Of a stretch of DNA of 64,000 nucleotides, positions 24,650-36,600 are shown one piece after another. Every line of letters starts with the position of its first letter. The stretch's first letter is position 1. The notes beneath the pieces were generated by a model, which saw nothing but the letters and a program-made list of their open reading frames with translations, ran no database searches and was not told the DNA's origin. Source of the DNA: Congeria kusceri (taxonomy: Eukaryota; Mollusca; Bivalvia; Myida; Dreissenidae); contig CM051027.1 of assembly GCA_027627225.1 (NCBI GenBank), positions 85,623,951-85,687,950 of the forward strand. The letters are read 5' to 3'. A program made the translations under genes and the position numbers.

Positions 24650-27600
24650 ATGTCTGTTGAACTAACAGACGGCGCAGTTGAGGTACGTCAGATGCCTGCG
24701 ATTATGTCATACGTAACAATAATCATTATTATTTTGTTAACAAATCCTAAAAAATAATATCGTGAAACTATCGCGACGATTGAATTGGAAAGAAGACTAT
24801 TTTTCATTGTATTCATTGTCGCAAATTTAGTTAACAAAGTTTAATTTTTTAGAATTCAATAAATATAAGCAAATGGGATTAGGTCAAAACGTACATGGTC
24901 AAAACGTACCAAATTGTGGTCAAAACGTACTTACAGTAGCGATAACAGAGGATTTTTTTTTATTTAGAAAAACCTATTAAAGTATATACCATTTTAAAGG
25001 TTATTCTTTTAGAAAAACAAAACTGCAAATAAAATTACTGTATCTTGAAAAATAACGAAGTTATGTGTATCTGAAGAAGGTAACCCCCCACATTTCGTTC
25101 TGTCAAATATGTAAATTCTGTCAATAATACACCTGGCAATAATTTCTGGCAGTTTAACAGGTTCAAAGTAATCTTTTCATGTCACTTTATGCTTTGTTAA
25201 GTAAACACTCCAAATATTTTCACTGTCTTACATACATGGTGACTTATAAAAGACAACAAATCATTTTAAATGGAATGAGTATTAAAGCCAAATGCTGGAC
25301 TGAATCTGGGTAAGACAATGTCTCTAGTACTGCGTATAAAAACATTTGGCATTTACAAACTGCAAGTAAAAGATGCTATATACATTTATAAAGCTCAGTT
25401 ATATATATTATATATATCTTAAACATGCTTAGTACATAGACTAATTTATTTCAGTATTCAGAACAGTGTATTTATTAACTCTAACGGCATATATCCGACA
25501 TCATCTCCAGTTTTAAGACCATCCTTTCTGGAAGATCAAAACACAAATTAATATATTTTACCTTTTAATTCTGCCAAAAAGATCATGTACTCTTTAAAGT
25601 TATTAAAAAATGGCCACAGAAATGTAAATACATGTATTAAACAACATGAGGTCTTGATGAAAGGTGGTCTTTCAATGCAGCTTTTGCTTTAGGAACTTTT
25701 TGGAATACTAATTGTTCACTCATTGAAAAGAACCCAAACCATACATTAAATACAACAATTAACATGGTTTAAATGCTGAAAATTTTTTAAGTATTGATCA
25801 GAAAATAGTTGAAAAGAACATAGTCTTGTGATTATACAAAAAACTTTTCCGACAAATATGAACAGTAACAGCAACATCAAACATTAACAAATTGAATACT
25901 GGATAGGCCATCTCAGGCAAAAGAAAAAAACAATTAAAAACTGCAATGCAAAGCACCAGAACACAACTTTAAAGACTCCTTGGCTGACCATCTTGGAAAC
26001 AACCTAACATGACAAAGACTGTTAATTTCTGTCTTCAAAAGCCACTGTCTCCACTGACTTGTTTGTCCTGTATGAACAGAAGAATAAAAACCAAAGCACA
26101 ATATCTTTCAAAAACTGCAGCAATCCTGAAATTAATATATGCAAAATCATGCAATACGTAATGCTGTTAACAGCATTTTATGAAGTGCTACTAGTATTGC
26201 AGTTAAGTTAAAATATCAAGCATGCAGAATAAATGCTGTTACAAGATTGTTTTCAATGTAAGAATTGTTTTTCAATGTAAGGATGTTTTAAGATTTAAAG
26301 AAAAACAACAACAAAAAAGCTTTAAATTTAAAGAAAATATTAAACCTTGTAAGTATACAACATTAAGTCATTCAATTAAACCTGTAGTGACCACTTAAAG
26401 GCAATGACAAGGGAGGGAGTGCTCACCCCTCTCCCACCCAGCTACCTTATTTGTAGCTCATTCAAGAAATGATATAGATTAAATTGATCAATTATAAATG
26501 AAAATAAACACGACAGGCTTTGCATTTCAGTTGTGTACACGGTGGTGATTGAGGATCAATGCTGTGCTATAAATCGAGACTATGTTTTGACAAATTGTTG
26601 TCCACTTTCACTTTCACTATCTTCCAACAGCCTAAACATCGTAAATCTTACGTGAAATAATTATTAACAGCCATCTTGCATGCACTAATTGCAATAATAA
26701 TTATTTTGATGTGGTAAATAGTTTGCAGTACCTGTAATATACAATCAAACAACAAAGATTAACAAAGACGTCAAAGTTGCACGACTGCAATACCTCGCGA
26801 AAACTGATAACATTCAGGGGAGATCACTCTTTGCAGTATGACGAACGTTAAGCGGAGTGCCACGAAATCAGATTCGGTTGATAACGGGTCGCTATCGGAA
26901 ACTGACGGAAGAACACGAAGTACCTGATCGACAGTGTATGGAATTAAATGAATTGCGCAAAAATGTGCTAAGATGTAATTTTAAGAAAGTGATGTTAAAT
27001 GGTGGATGGATGCTTATATTTTGCTGGTATACTTGTGCTTTCCAGTGACCGTATTGTTTTCATCAGACAAATGGCCAGTGAAAATTGCCTAAATTTGGCT
27101 CCTTGCTGTTCTTCCATGCATTAATTTGCTTAATTTATTTTCAGACTAATTGAAAGCGTGTTCTTTCCCCTTTCCAATGATGTATAATACCTAATTGTAG
27201 CTAAATATAGGCAGGAGTAATTTAGATTTAAATCACATGATCCGTTCGTGTAAACAAAGATGGAAGACGCACATTCTGTTCAGTAAACAACAAAATCGGC
27301 AATTTAATAGTGAAAATTATCAACAAAAACGCTCATGATTTTCAATTTTATTACTAATATATAAACATTTAAACTTTAATGTCTTTAATTCCATCAAAAC
27401 AATGACTTTTATGTCCGTAATTAATTTTTAGCGATGTGATAAAAATGTATGGTTTACTATGGTGACAGATATGGACTGGCTGAATGAACAAAGCTTTGTT
27501 ATCGCTACTTACAGTTTGGTCGCCAGTAACGGATCACTTCCGGTACGAAGAAGAAAACAATGCACAATGTCTAAAAAATATTAAGTTTTTATTCATAAAA

Positions 27601-30600
27601 GAATGCTATTTCACATACAAAGCTAATTCACAATATGAATCACAAAACCTTTCAGCAAAATTAAGTTTTAACATGTACATCAGCGAGGATTTCCCCATTA
27701 GCGGACCATTTTCTCCAGTATAGAATCACGTGACATTGGAATGCAAGGGGCATGTCAAAACACACGAATATGACAGAAATCAGCTGATGCATTAACAATG
27801 GAATGGGAATAGGCAAAAATAAACATTAAACATAAAGACAACCTGTTTTTCAAAGGCAATATTCAAAAAATACCCTAAGCCTTGATCACAGCATTGCCAT
27901 TAGCATTACGTTTGTGCAGTTCAATAAACTTAAAATTAGCATTTAAACAATGACAAGCTGTTGTTTTACAGCAATGTGTGTAATACACAAACCCTTAATA
28001 AAAGCATAGGGTTTAAGTTGTTCAACAAAACTATATTAAAATAAACATTAAACAAAGCTACAAGCTGTTGTTGTGAACACAGACATTAAGTCTGTGTAGA
28101 TAAATAAACTGTTACAATAGAGGAATGATTATTGTTCTTTCTCAACTATCATGCATTTGCCTTCCACGATATCACTCAAAAGTGTCTGTAGTTTACAAAA
28201 GAACACATCAATATCTGTGAAAACACAATCACATGGCAATACAATACCACCACCTTCCTGATCTTTAGCTGGCCATGGGGAAAAACTGGACACTGGGTCT
28301 CCTGTAACTTCTGCAAATATCTTGCCACCATTATCCATTACAGAACAAAAAAAGTCACTGATACATTTTGGGACATGGCCAACAGGTAAACCTGCTACAT
28401 CACTTAACATTAGTTGTCTTTTTTCATCAGTAAACTGATTATGAAGATCCTTAGGAAAGGATTCTAATGGTGTGATCCACACAAGACAAGCTTTGTCATC
28501 ATGTGTATTTGTGTACCCCGATCAATCGTTAACTGCGTAGGAGGGAATGTTTGGGGGGGACGGATTTGGAAAACATGATAGCCTTTGATAACAGAGTTTC
28601 TCAGCAGAAGTTTAGATGCAGGAGTTGTCTTCTCAGAAGAAATGCTACTGGTCGTAGCCTCATCGTTGAAAATACCCCTCTTGTATGACTGAATGCCAAA
28701 AAAAAATACATACAATTGCTATTACTTTATTAAAGCTTATAACATATTATTATGATTATTATTATTGTTATTATTATTATATTGATTGTTGTACTATTGT
28801 TAATTCTTCAAGTCAATATTTTTGTATTTTAGTTATAAATATGTTTTTGTTTTGTTATGTAAATGAAATGAAAGTTGAATAATGATTTAATAACTTGACA
28901 ATTTGTGCCAGTTTTGTGAACATATTTTTGTATTGAACAAAAGAACATTACACCCATACAAGTTCTATCAAAACCATTTTCATTGCGGTACTATTTTATG
29001 AAAGTTACCATAGAAATCAACTTTTATGGCATTTTGGGCATAAAAATGTGTCATTTTCATTGACTTCATAGTTGAGACACTCTGTATGCATCCACTTTTG
29101 ACACAAGTCACATTCCACCCACATCCGGCCTAAACCCAGTTCCTCATCCTCCATATATGACATGTTGCATGCTTCACAACACACATCATCATCGCCTTCC
29201 CTTTCATGTTGTAACTTTTCACTTTCAGTCAATGGTCTCTTCCCCTTTGATGACTGTGCTTTTGCACCTTTCTTACTAGTGGGACTTTTTTTTTTACTTA
29301 ATTTGTTCAAGCTCTTTTCTTTTGCCTTTTTCTCCTTTTCAGCAAATGCCTTGACTTTTTCCAGCTGTTTCAATGATGAAGTTCTTATGCTATCATCAGA
29401 AGTCAAATTGTCTGGAAGGATGTTGCTCATTGTTTTTCTGATAGGCTTTGGTGCCCCAGAAGCTTTTGGTAACTTCAAGCTTTCCAATAACACTGGAGAA
29501 ACTACTGAGCTTGGACCAGGTTGCTCTTGGTCCTTCCGAAATACTGCTGCATTGGCCAGAATATCAAGTCCAGAACTAGGATGTGGGTTGGTTTCAAGTT
29601 CTACTGATGGATAAGCTTTTTTGTGAAGCTTCTTATACACATCAAAACAAGGTGATATGCCCTCCACATTGTATCCTTCCTTCATTCGTTTTCTGTACCT
29701 ATCTTTGGCCGGAGTGGACAGACTTTGTTCAAGAGCTTCCAGCGCCCCTTTTGCCTTTATTTGCTCCTCAGTTGCAGGTGTTGACTGTTCCGTATGTTCC
29801 AGTTTGCCTGAGTCTTCTCTGTCACTAAAGGTTATTGATGGCTTCAGCATCTCACTGGTTATTACAGTGCTGTCCACTGGGTAGATCCCAGACGCCTTGA
29901 ATGCATTAATTACAGTCAGTGGTCTGTAGAAGTCTAGGAAGGCTTCTCTTAGCTTTTCTGCAAAATTTTCCTTTCCGATTGACTTTCCTGGATTTTTACG
30001 GGTGTACTTCGACTGACTAGATGCCATTTTGTCTTCAAAGGGCCAAACACACCCTTATCTAAGGGCTGCATTAAGTGTGTTGCATTGGTGACTATGCGAT
30101 ATAGTTCTATTCCCTTTGACTTAGCTTTCAGAAATATGTCAGGATCAATGTGGCTAGTCACACTGTCAAAAAGCAATACCACAGGTCGGTCTGAACCACA
30201 TAACTTGTCAAAGTGGTCAATGAACTTCCCAAAAGTAACTGTGTTCATCCAACCCTTTTGTGTGTATGCAATATCAGATCCCTCAATGGAACCACTAAGT
30301 GGGTTGTATGCTTTAGGTTGGGGTTCGGGATACACAAAATAGGGTGGCAACATTTGCCCTGATGCATTACCACAGAACATTACAGTTAGTCTTTGCTTTC
30401 CATGGGTTATATGAGGAACTGCCGAGTCCTTATTTGTTGGTCCAATCACTTTGCTCTTGTTGGCCCCCATATTAAACCCCACTTCATCCGCATTCCATAT
30501 CCTACTTGGAGCGTTAATTAACTCCTTACTCACAAGAAAGTCACGAAATTTATTGTACCACTCATCACACTTCTCTTTGGTGACCTTCGACCTCTTCAGT

Positions 30601-33600
30601 TCCAAGTCGGACTCCTTCCGTGTAGCGATGATATGCTTATTTCTATTCAAAAAGGAATAATACCACTTTTTTCCTGGTCTTCCATTCTTGAAGGGTGTTT
30701 TCCTCTTCTCCTTCAACACAACACCTTGCACAAAATTCAGAAACTCGCACATTCTCAAGCCAATCCCCCGCTGAGCCATCTCACTTAGCCATTGTGCCAT
30801 ACTTTCCTCTTCAGCCTCACTAAATATAGAGCTAGGACCCTTGCACTTATATAAATCCACTTCACCACTATACCTCCTATACAAAAAACCATATGATAAG
30901 GAATTGTCTCCTGCTGCTTTCCGCAGCGACTGTTTTCCCTTACTTACACTAAATAACGCTTTTCTTAAGCGCTGCTTCTTATCTGGTGTCATTCGTTTCC
31001 CATACTTCTTCAGCACAGACTTTGCGTTTCTTTGGGTGGGGGTGGAATGCTCTTTCCTTTTTGGACCCATTTTCTGAAAATTATATGATGAAACATAAAT
31101 TTTGTTGCAGGAATTTATCAAATAATATTTCAATTAATATGCACAGTAAATCAAGATAACTTGTTGCCGCGTGGTGAACATATAAATTAATAATTTGCCA
31201 TATTTGCTAATCCTGTATTTAAAATTTGATTAGTACTGGAATAAAGTGTAGCATTTAACATTGAAACCGTACAAATATATAGTATTAATACACTTTTGAC
31301 ATTTAAAACCACGTTTGAGACGAACCCTCATTCATCAACTTTACCCGCCATATTGCGTCATGTGATTTTCGCTACTGGCGAAAAAGGGTTTAAAAAGGTG
31401 CTTATAAAAACTGTTAAACAGCAGCTTAAATGATAACTTTTATGTTAATGTATTCTATAATAACTTACCTTTCGAATGACAATAAGATTTTGACGGAAAA
31501 TTTCAAATACAATTAACGGTACATGTTTCTTCTGATTTTCATGATTCAAAACGAGGCTCAATTTGTAAACACGGTGTGTACATGTTGATATGCAATCCAA
31601 GATAGAAAATTAACTAGGTCATCACTGAAAAAAGATAATATATATTTCAAGAAACAAATGGTGAGGCTTGTTGAAAATACTGTTTGATCAGTAATTTTTT
31701 GAAGGGTAAGAGAAATAGAATGATTGTTTCTAAAAAATGATCTGATACTGGGGAAGATCCGTTACTGGCGACCAAACTGTATAATTAATCCAAACGTACT
31801 TTTGAAAGGCTTTGTTTATCATATTTCTGTTCTCATTATGTTAGATCTCAAAAATCCATATTGAAAACATTAGCAGTTTGGTCAAAAGCAAGTCTTTAGA
31901 GAAAAAAACAGCAACATTAAAATAAGATTAAAGATGTAAGAGCTAATCATACCTTTCATTATTTTTAAAACTGATGAATGCTTTGAACAATAACTATATT
32001 TCGGTTAGATGTATTTAACTACTTTCAAGTTGTATTATATCACATTGGTGACCTCTAATGATTAAACAAAAGTAATAATGGAATAACAAATCAAAATATG
32101 TTGAAATTTTGTATGGCAGTTTTGTATTGCTTCAATTGCGAAGTGAAAAGGTAACATCAAAGTTGCCCAAATCCCAAATATCGATTTCATCAATATTTGT
32201 AAGCAAAAAAAACAACAATACATCATTTCTATTAGGCCAAACATAAAAATATGTTTGTTTCCCCTTCCCGACCCATGCAAAATAGGGTTGGTTAGGTACA
32301 TAGGAAAAACTTGTTGTTTTTTTACATTGAAAATGAGCAACGTTTGTGTAAATTGAACTACTATAGTACTTTATTAAATGCTATAACAATATGTAGATGT
32401 ATTATAGACAGATTAAACATTGACCAAATTATAAAATACATAACAATACTAATCATGGATGTAATATTTGTTATATTCTTTATATTTAATAAATGAGAAC
32501 AAGTCATAATGTATTAAAGAGAAGGGACTTTACTTAAGAATTGGAACAGAATGCAATGACAGGTACAGGCAACCAATTTTCAAGAGTCATATTTATTTAT
32601 CCTACTGTGTCCATTTTCTGATGTCCATAAAAAACTAATCAATTCACACATCTTCGGTGGACTTTGAAAACTAAGAATAGCTCCTCATATTGACATCATA
32701 ATCAATTATCTGTACCTAATGTTTGTGATTTAAACATGCAAATATTGCGAACATATGGAAAATGTGTTTGCCAGTTACTTGAAGACACATTATAACAGAC
32801 AACTCAACTAGAGCTTTTTTCATGTATTATTGTTTTTAGACATGTTGACACTCTCTTGATTAAAAAAAATTATTTTCAGCTACTACAATATACTACTTCT
32901 AGCATCCTTACACCAAATGCAGATCAATCCTGAATTATCTGAATAAGTCATTCTATATTGAAACCATGTATATACACTGTAGACATTATATTTGTCAATT
33001 TTTTTATTTTAGTCACTGATTTTGTTCTTTCAATTTCAGCATATTTTGACAAATATAGTAAGTGACATGATAAGAATTTATTTCAGTAAACTTGTAGTAA
33101 CAGTTATCTTGAATATTATTGTTCCATGAATAAAAACAGTTTTTCATTTCAATTTAACAATTATGAGTTAAGCAAATAGCAAATATAACATTCACTGACG
33201 ATTACGATGTCAGCCATTTTGTTTGCAGCTTTGCACCTGATCAGTCACCTATCACTTTAACGGTGTACAGGTGTGAAAAACGTTATCATTGGACCTCAAC
33301 CAATCTTGTGTAATCATATGCAATTAATCCAGCAATAATATTTTTCCTTAAAACCCATCACATACACGTAAAAAGTGTGGTCCTCCACCTAGGTTAAAGT
33401 GCTTTCCTGCCTATAGTCCCACTATGTGGAACATTCTACTTAGTGATAAAAGCTCGCCAGGAACCACGCTTGGGTTGATTCGTACCCATTGCGTTTCATT
33501 CATAACCACCGAGTTTCGTTCCATTTCATACTCAGAGCAGATTAATATATTTTTACCCCCTTGGAACCTGAAAAAATATTTCAGGTCGCGTTAATTTCAG

Positions 33601-36600
33601 TGGGTCGGTGGGGAAGGGGAAACAAAAGTAATTTTATTTTTAGTCTTATGCATTACACGATATATATAGATATATACTTTATTAATCTCATCCATAGTTA
33701 TATAACCATTATTAAAATATACAAATAAAATTGTATTGTGCAAATAAAACTAAAAAATACAGAATGTCTTACATTAAATGCACTGGCTTATAAACAGCAA
33801 ATGTGTATGTTTATTCGACAAAGTTGTGTGTTAAAAAAATGCTGCTTCATTATCATATGCAACAATGCATATGTTTATGATCCATCAATAAAACTTGTAT
33901 GAACATGTGTTTGAGAAGTTAACTCGGGGACATTCTCTCCACTGGAGACCATATCTCCAATTGATTACGGCGTTATTTGGTATGTATTTGACACTTGGTG
34001 TTGGCAATAAACAAGATACCGGTAGGTGTGATTTGGTCCAAATACCGGGGTAATTAAACGTAATCTGTGGAATCTAGATAATTAGTTATTTGTGTAAGAA
34101 ACGAATCCATGATACTGACGAATGTACAGAAAGTATAAACAACGAAAAATAAAATGAATGTAACATGAAGAAATATAATAGTGACCTCATATTTATAGCA
34201 GTACGTTGTAATTTAGAGATTATCCCCATAATATACATGTGGGTGGAAATAAACTGTATTTCTAAAAAATATATTATTTGTAACTACTTCTTCAAACTAT
34301 CCATTGGCAGATACTACCTTTTTATAAACGATTAAATAAAAATAGCAAGTACAGTAAGAAAATCCTGATTAATTTTTGTTTTATTTGTCTACTGAGTACA
34401 GATAAAAAAAATGAATGCAAAATGCGTTCCAATACAGTAATCGATTTTTACAAATTAAATACAGCGTAATGACATTTAACTTACAGAGTCAACATACTAA
34501 CCATTCTGATTGAAAAAAATATTTGCCCTTAAATATATGACATTATATTCTGTTTTACCACATTGTACGTTTTGACTTCCATGTGTATACATTTTGACCA
34601 TTTTACAATATATTTTGACCAAACAAAACACGGTACGTTTTGGGCATGGTATGTTTTGACCATAACTCATGCAAGTATATATTTACATGATAATTGTTGA
34701 CACGCGTCTTCGTGAAGTCAGTCACAGGACGTTTTGCGCAAGTTAACCATAGTCTAATTCATGAAAAGTGATAATAACTGATTTATGTTAACAATGCCTT
34801 TGAAAACAATCTTTAACAAGACTTTGAAGTTTAATTGAGTTTATTTACCTTTAAAAATGGTATAATTGAATGGAAACCAAAGTTGACTGCAGCTAGCAGG
34901 AAAGTTTTAACAAAGGGATGGAATTTGACAAAAATGTGGGCGATATTTATGTGTTTTGAAAATTCCGAGTAATAGGGATATCCCAGTAAAAGGTATATTA
35001 TGGGAAGATCTAGGATCTAAAAGATACAGCTTGCTGCTAAAAAGGAGCAGGGGGACAATCAGACCAGTTTGTTGACATTTTCTGATAATTTGCTAAATCC
35101 AATGTGTTCATGAGTCTAATGCTTCTTATTTAGGTTTAAAAGCATAGTCTCTTCATTTGAAGTTGACTACTTGCAAACATGTGTTAAATTTAAAAAGATA
35201 TTCAACATTTCTGTGTTGACCAGCCCATAGGGGCAGCAGGGGGGAACCAAAAATGAGCAGGGTACAGCACTCGGCTATTTCGCTCTAGATCTTTCTCTAG
35301 GTATATGGAGTATATGTACAGACCGCCATTATTTTGCCTTGTTTGCACTACAACCAAAAGCTTCAACCAATCAGATGATGAATGTAGTTATTAATAGAAT
35401 CAACACAAATCTAAATGACGCAATCCATTCAGTGAAGCAGAATATCGATAAAAGTTTACACAGTGGAGAACAGCGAGATTATTTAAAAATGCTGTAGTGT
35501 GTAGGTTTAAATGGCCCAGGCATGAAAAACGAAAGTGTTTTCATACAAATATTTATGTAACATTAAATTAAATAAGGAATGGTTAATCAGTCCAGGTTTG
35601 TATCTTTTGTTGCAGTCCTTTCACAATAAATATCTAATTTCGGGACGTGAAAGTAACGATAAAAGTCCTGTCGGAACAGTATGGACAAAAAAGGAAAACT
35701 TTCCACCACAGAAATGGCCCTTCCCTGGTATAGCCCGTGAGCAAACGTTGCCCATATAAAAAGTAGCTCAATGTTTGCATAGGGCTTACAAGTATAGCTA
35801 GTGTTAACCACTGGTACACTCCACTGGTACACTTTGCCTCTAAAAACCGTTCAGCCTGTGAGGTTTCACCCCGACTATAAATCTGTACATGGTAATGTTG
35901 CATTCGGAAGTAGAGAAGATGATGTGTTTTTACAATACTGATTTACTATTGTGGAGTTGTGATTTTAGAAACTGTAAATACCGTCACCAAACTGGGGTAG
36001 GGTCAGGATGGCCCAATCCATGACGACACAAATCATTGACAGCCCTGCTGCCCATGTGACTGTCTTTGACAGACAAGACTATAAGAGCCCAAAATGCAAA
36101 TTGATAGATTTAAATGAATTGTTTTTCGGATTTATATTGGACTTGGTAAGCAATACTTATATACCACTTTTAGCATTGTAATAATGATATTATAGTATAC
36201 TATAATATCATTACTGTTCATGGACAGTGAAATGATAATGCATATCTTGTTATCGTTTGTAGTCTATGGTGGGTGGAGGCCAGTGTGACTGCCCTGTGCT
36301 CCAAATACTTGTAAGTATTGATCAAAATAAACATATTTTCTGTAATCCCAGAAACCTTTTGTTTGCAGGTATTAATACATGTTCATGTATTTATTGTCTT
36401 CTTGATTACTTTCAAAATAAATAGTTAAAGTCTTGGTCTATGGTTAGTAATTTCTCCATTTTTGAAAATCATGCAGATCTTACAGTTTGTATATGGTGTG
36501 CTGTTTTTTTCTTACTGAAACTAGAGTTCCAAGTTGATATCAGGGGGTGGCAGTGGTACTGAGAGATACAGGCTCCTTGTTTCTGATGGCGTGCACAGTT

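Larger units (their letters stand above)
27512..31779 (-). mobile_element. Complete pogo/Tigger-family DNA transposon (4268 bp)
   Basis: The ends are 24-bp perfect terminal inverted repeats beginning CAGTTTGGTCGCC, at 27512-27535 and 31756-31779, each flanked by TA (27510-27511 and 31780-31781), the target duplication of the Tc1/mariner-pogo superfamily. On the minus strand the element holds a DDE transposase with a PHD finger (31070-29017), then a HIRAN-like reading frame (28688-28129). Both are broken by frameshifts, so this copy is probably not autonomous now. It sits in antisense orientation in RPA1 intron 1. The intact ends suggest a fairly recent insertion. Confidence 0.92.
24882..34661. 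repeat. Outer inverted pair of iterated GGTCAAAACGTAC-type ends (possible larger transposon)
   Basis: At 24882-24931 the word GTCAAAACGTAC occurs three times. At 34565-34661 several copies of its complement occur, some diverged (GTACGTTTTGAC, CATTTTGACC, ATTTTGACC, GTACGTTTTGGGC, ATGTTTTGACC). The two clusters face each other as inverted ends about 9.8 kb apart, both inside RPA1 intron 1 and enclosing the pogo element. They may be ends of a bigger host transposon. No clear target-site duplication was found and no second transposase is recognised. Confidence 0.55.

Noticed and set aside
29162..29884. Plus-strand frames opposite the transposase
   Set aside because: They are shadows of the Lys/Ser-rich minus-strand transposase C-terminal half.
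35535..35903. Frames on both strands before RPA1 exon 2
   Set aside because: They do not match any part of RPA1, whose exons 1 and 2 join directly in phase, and show no domain.
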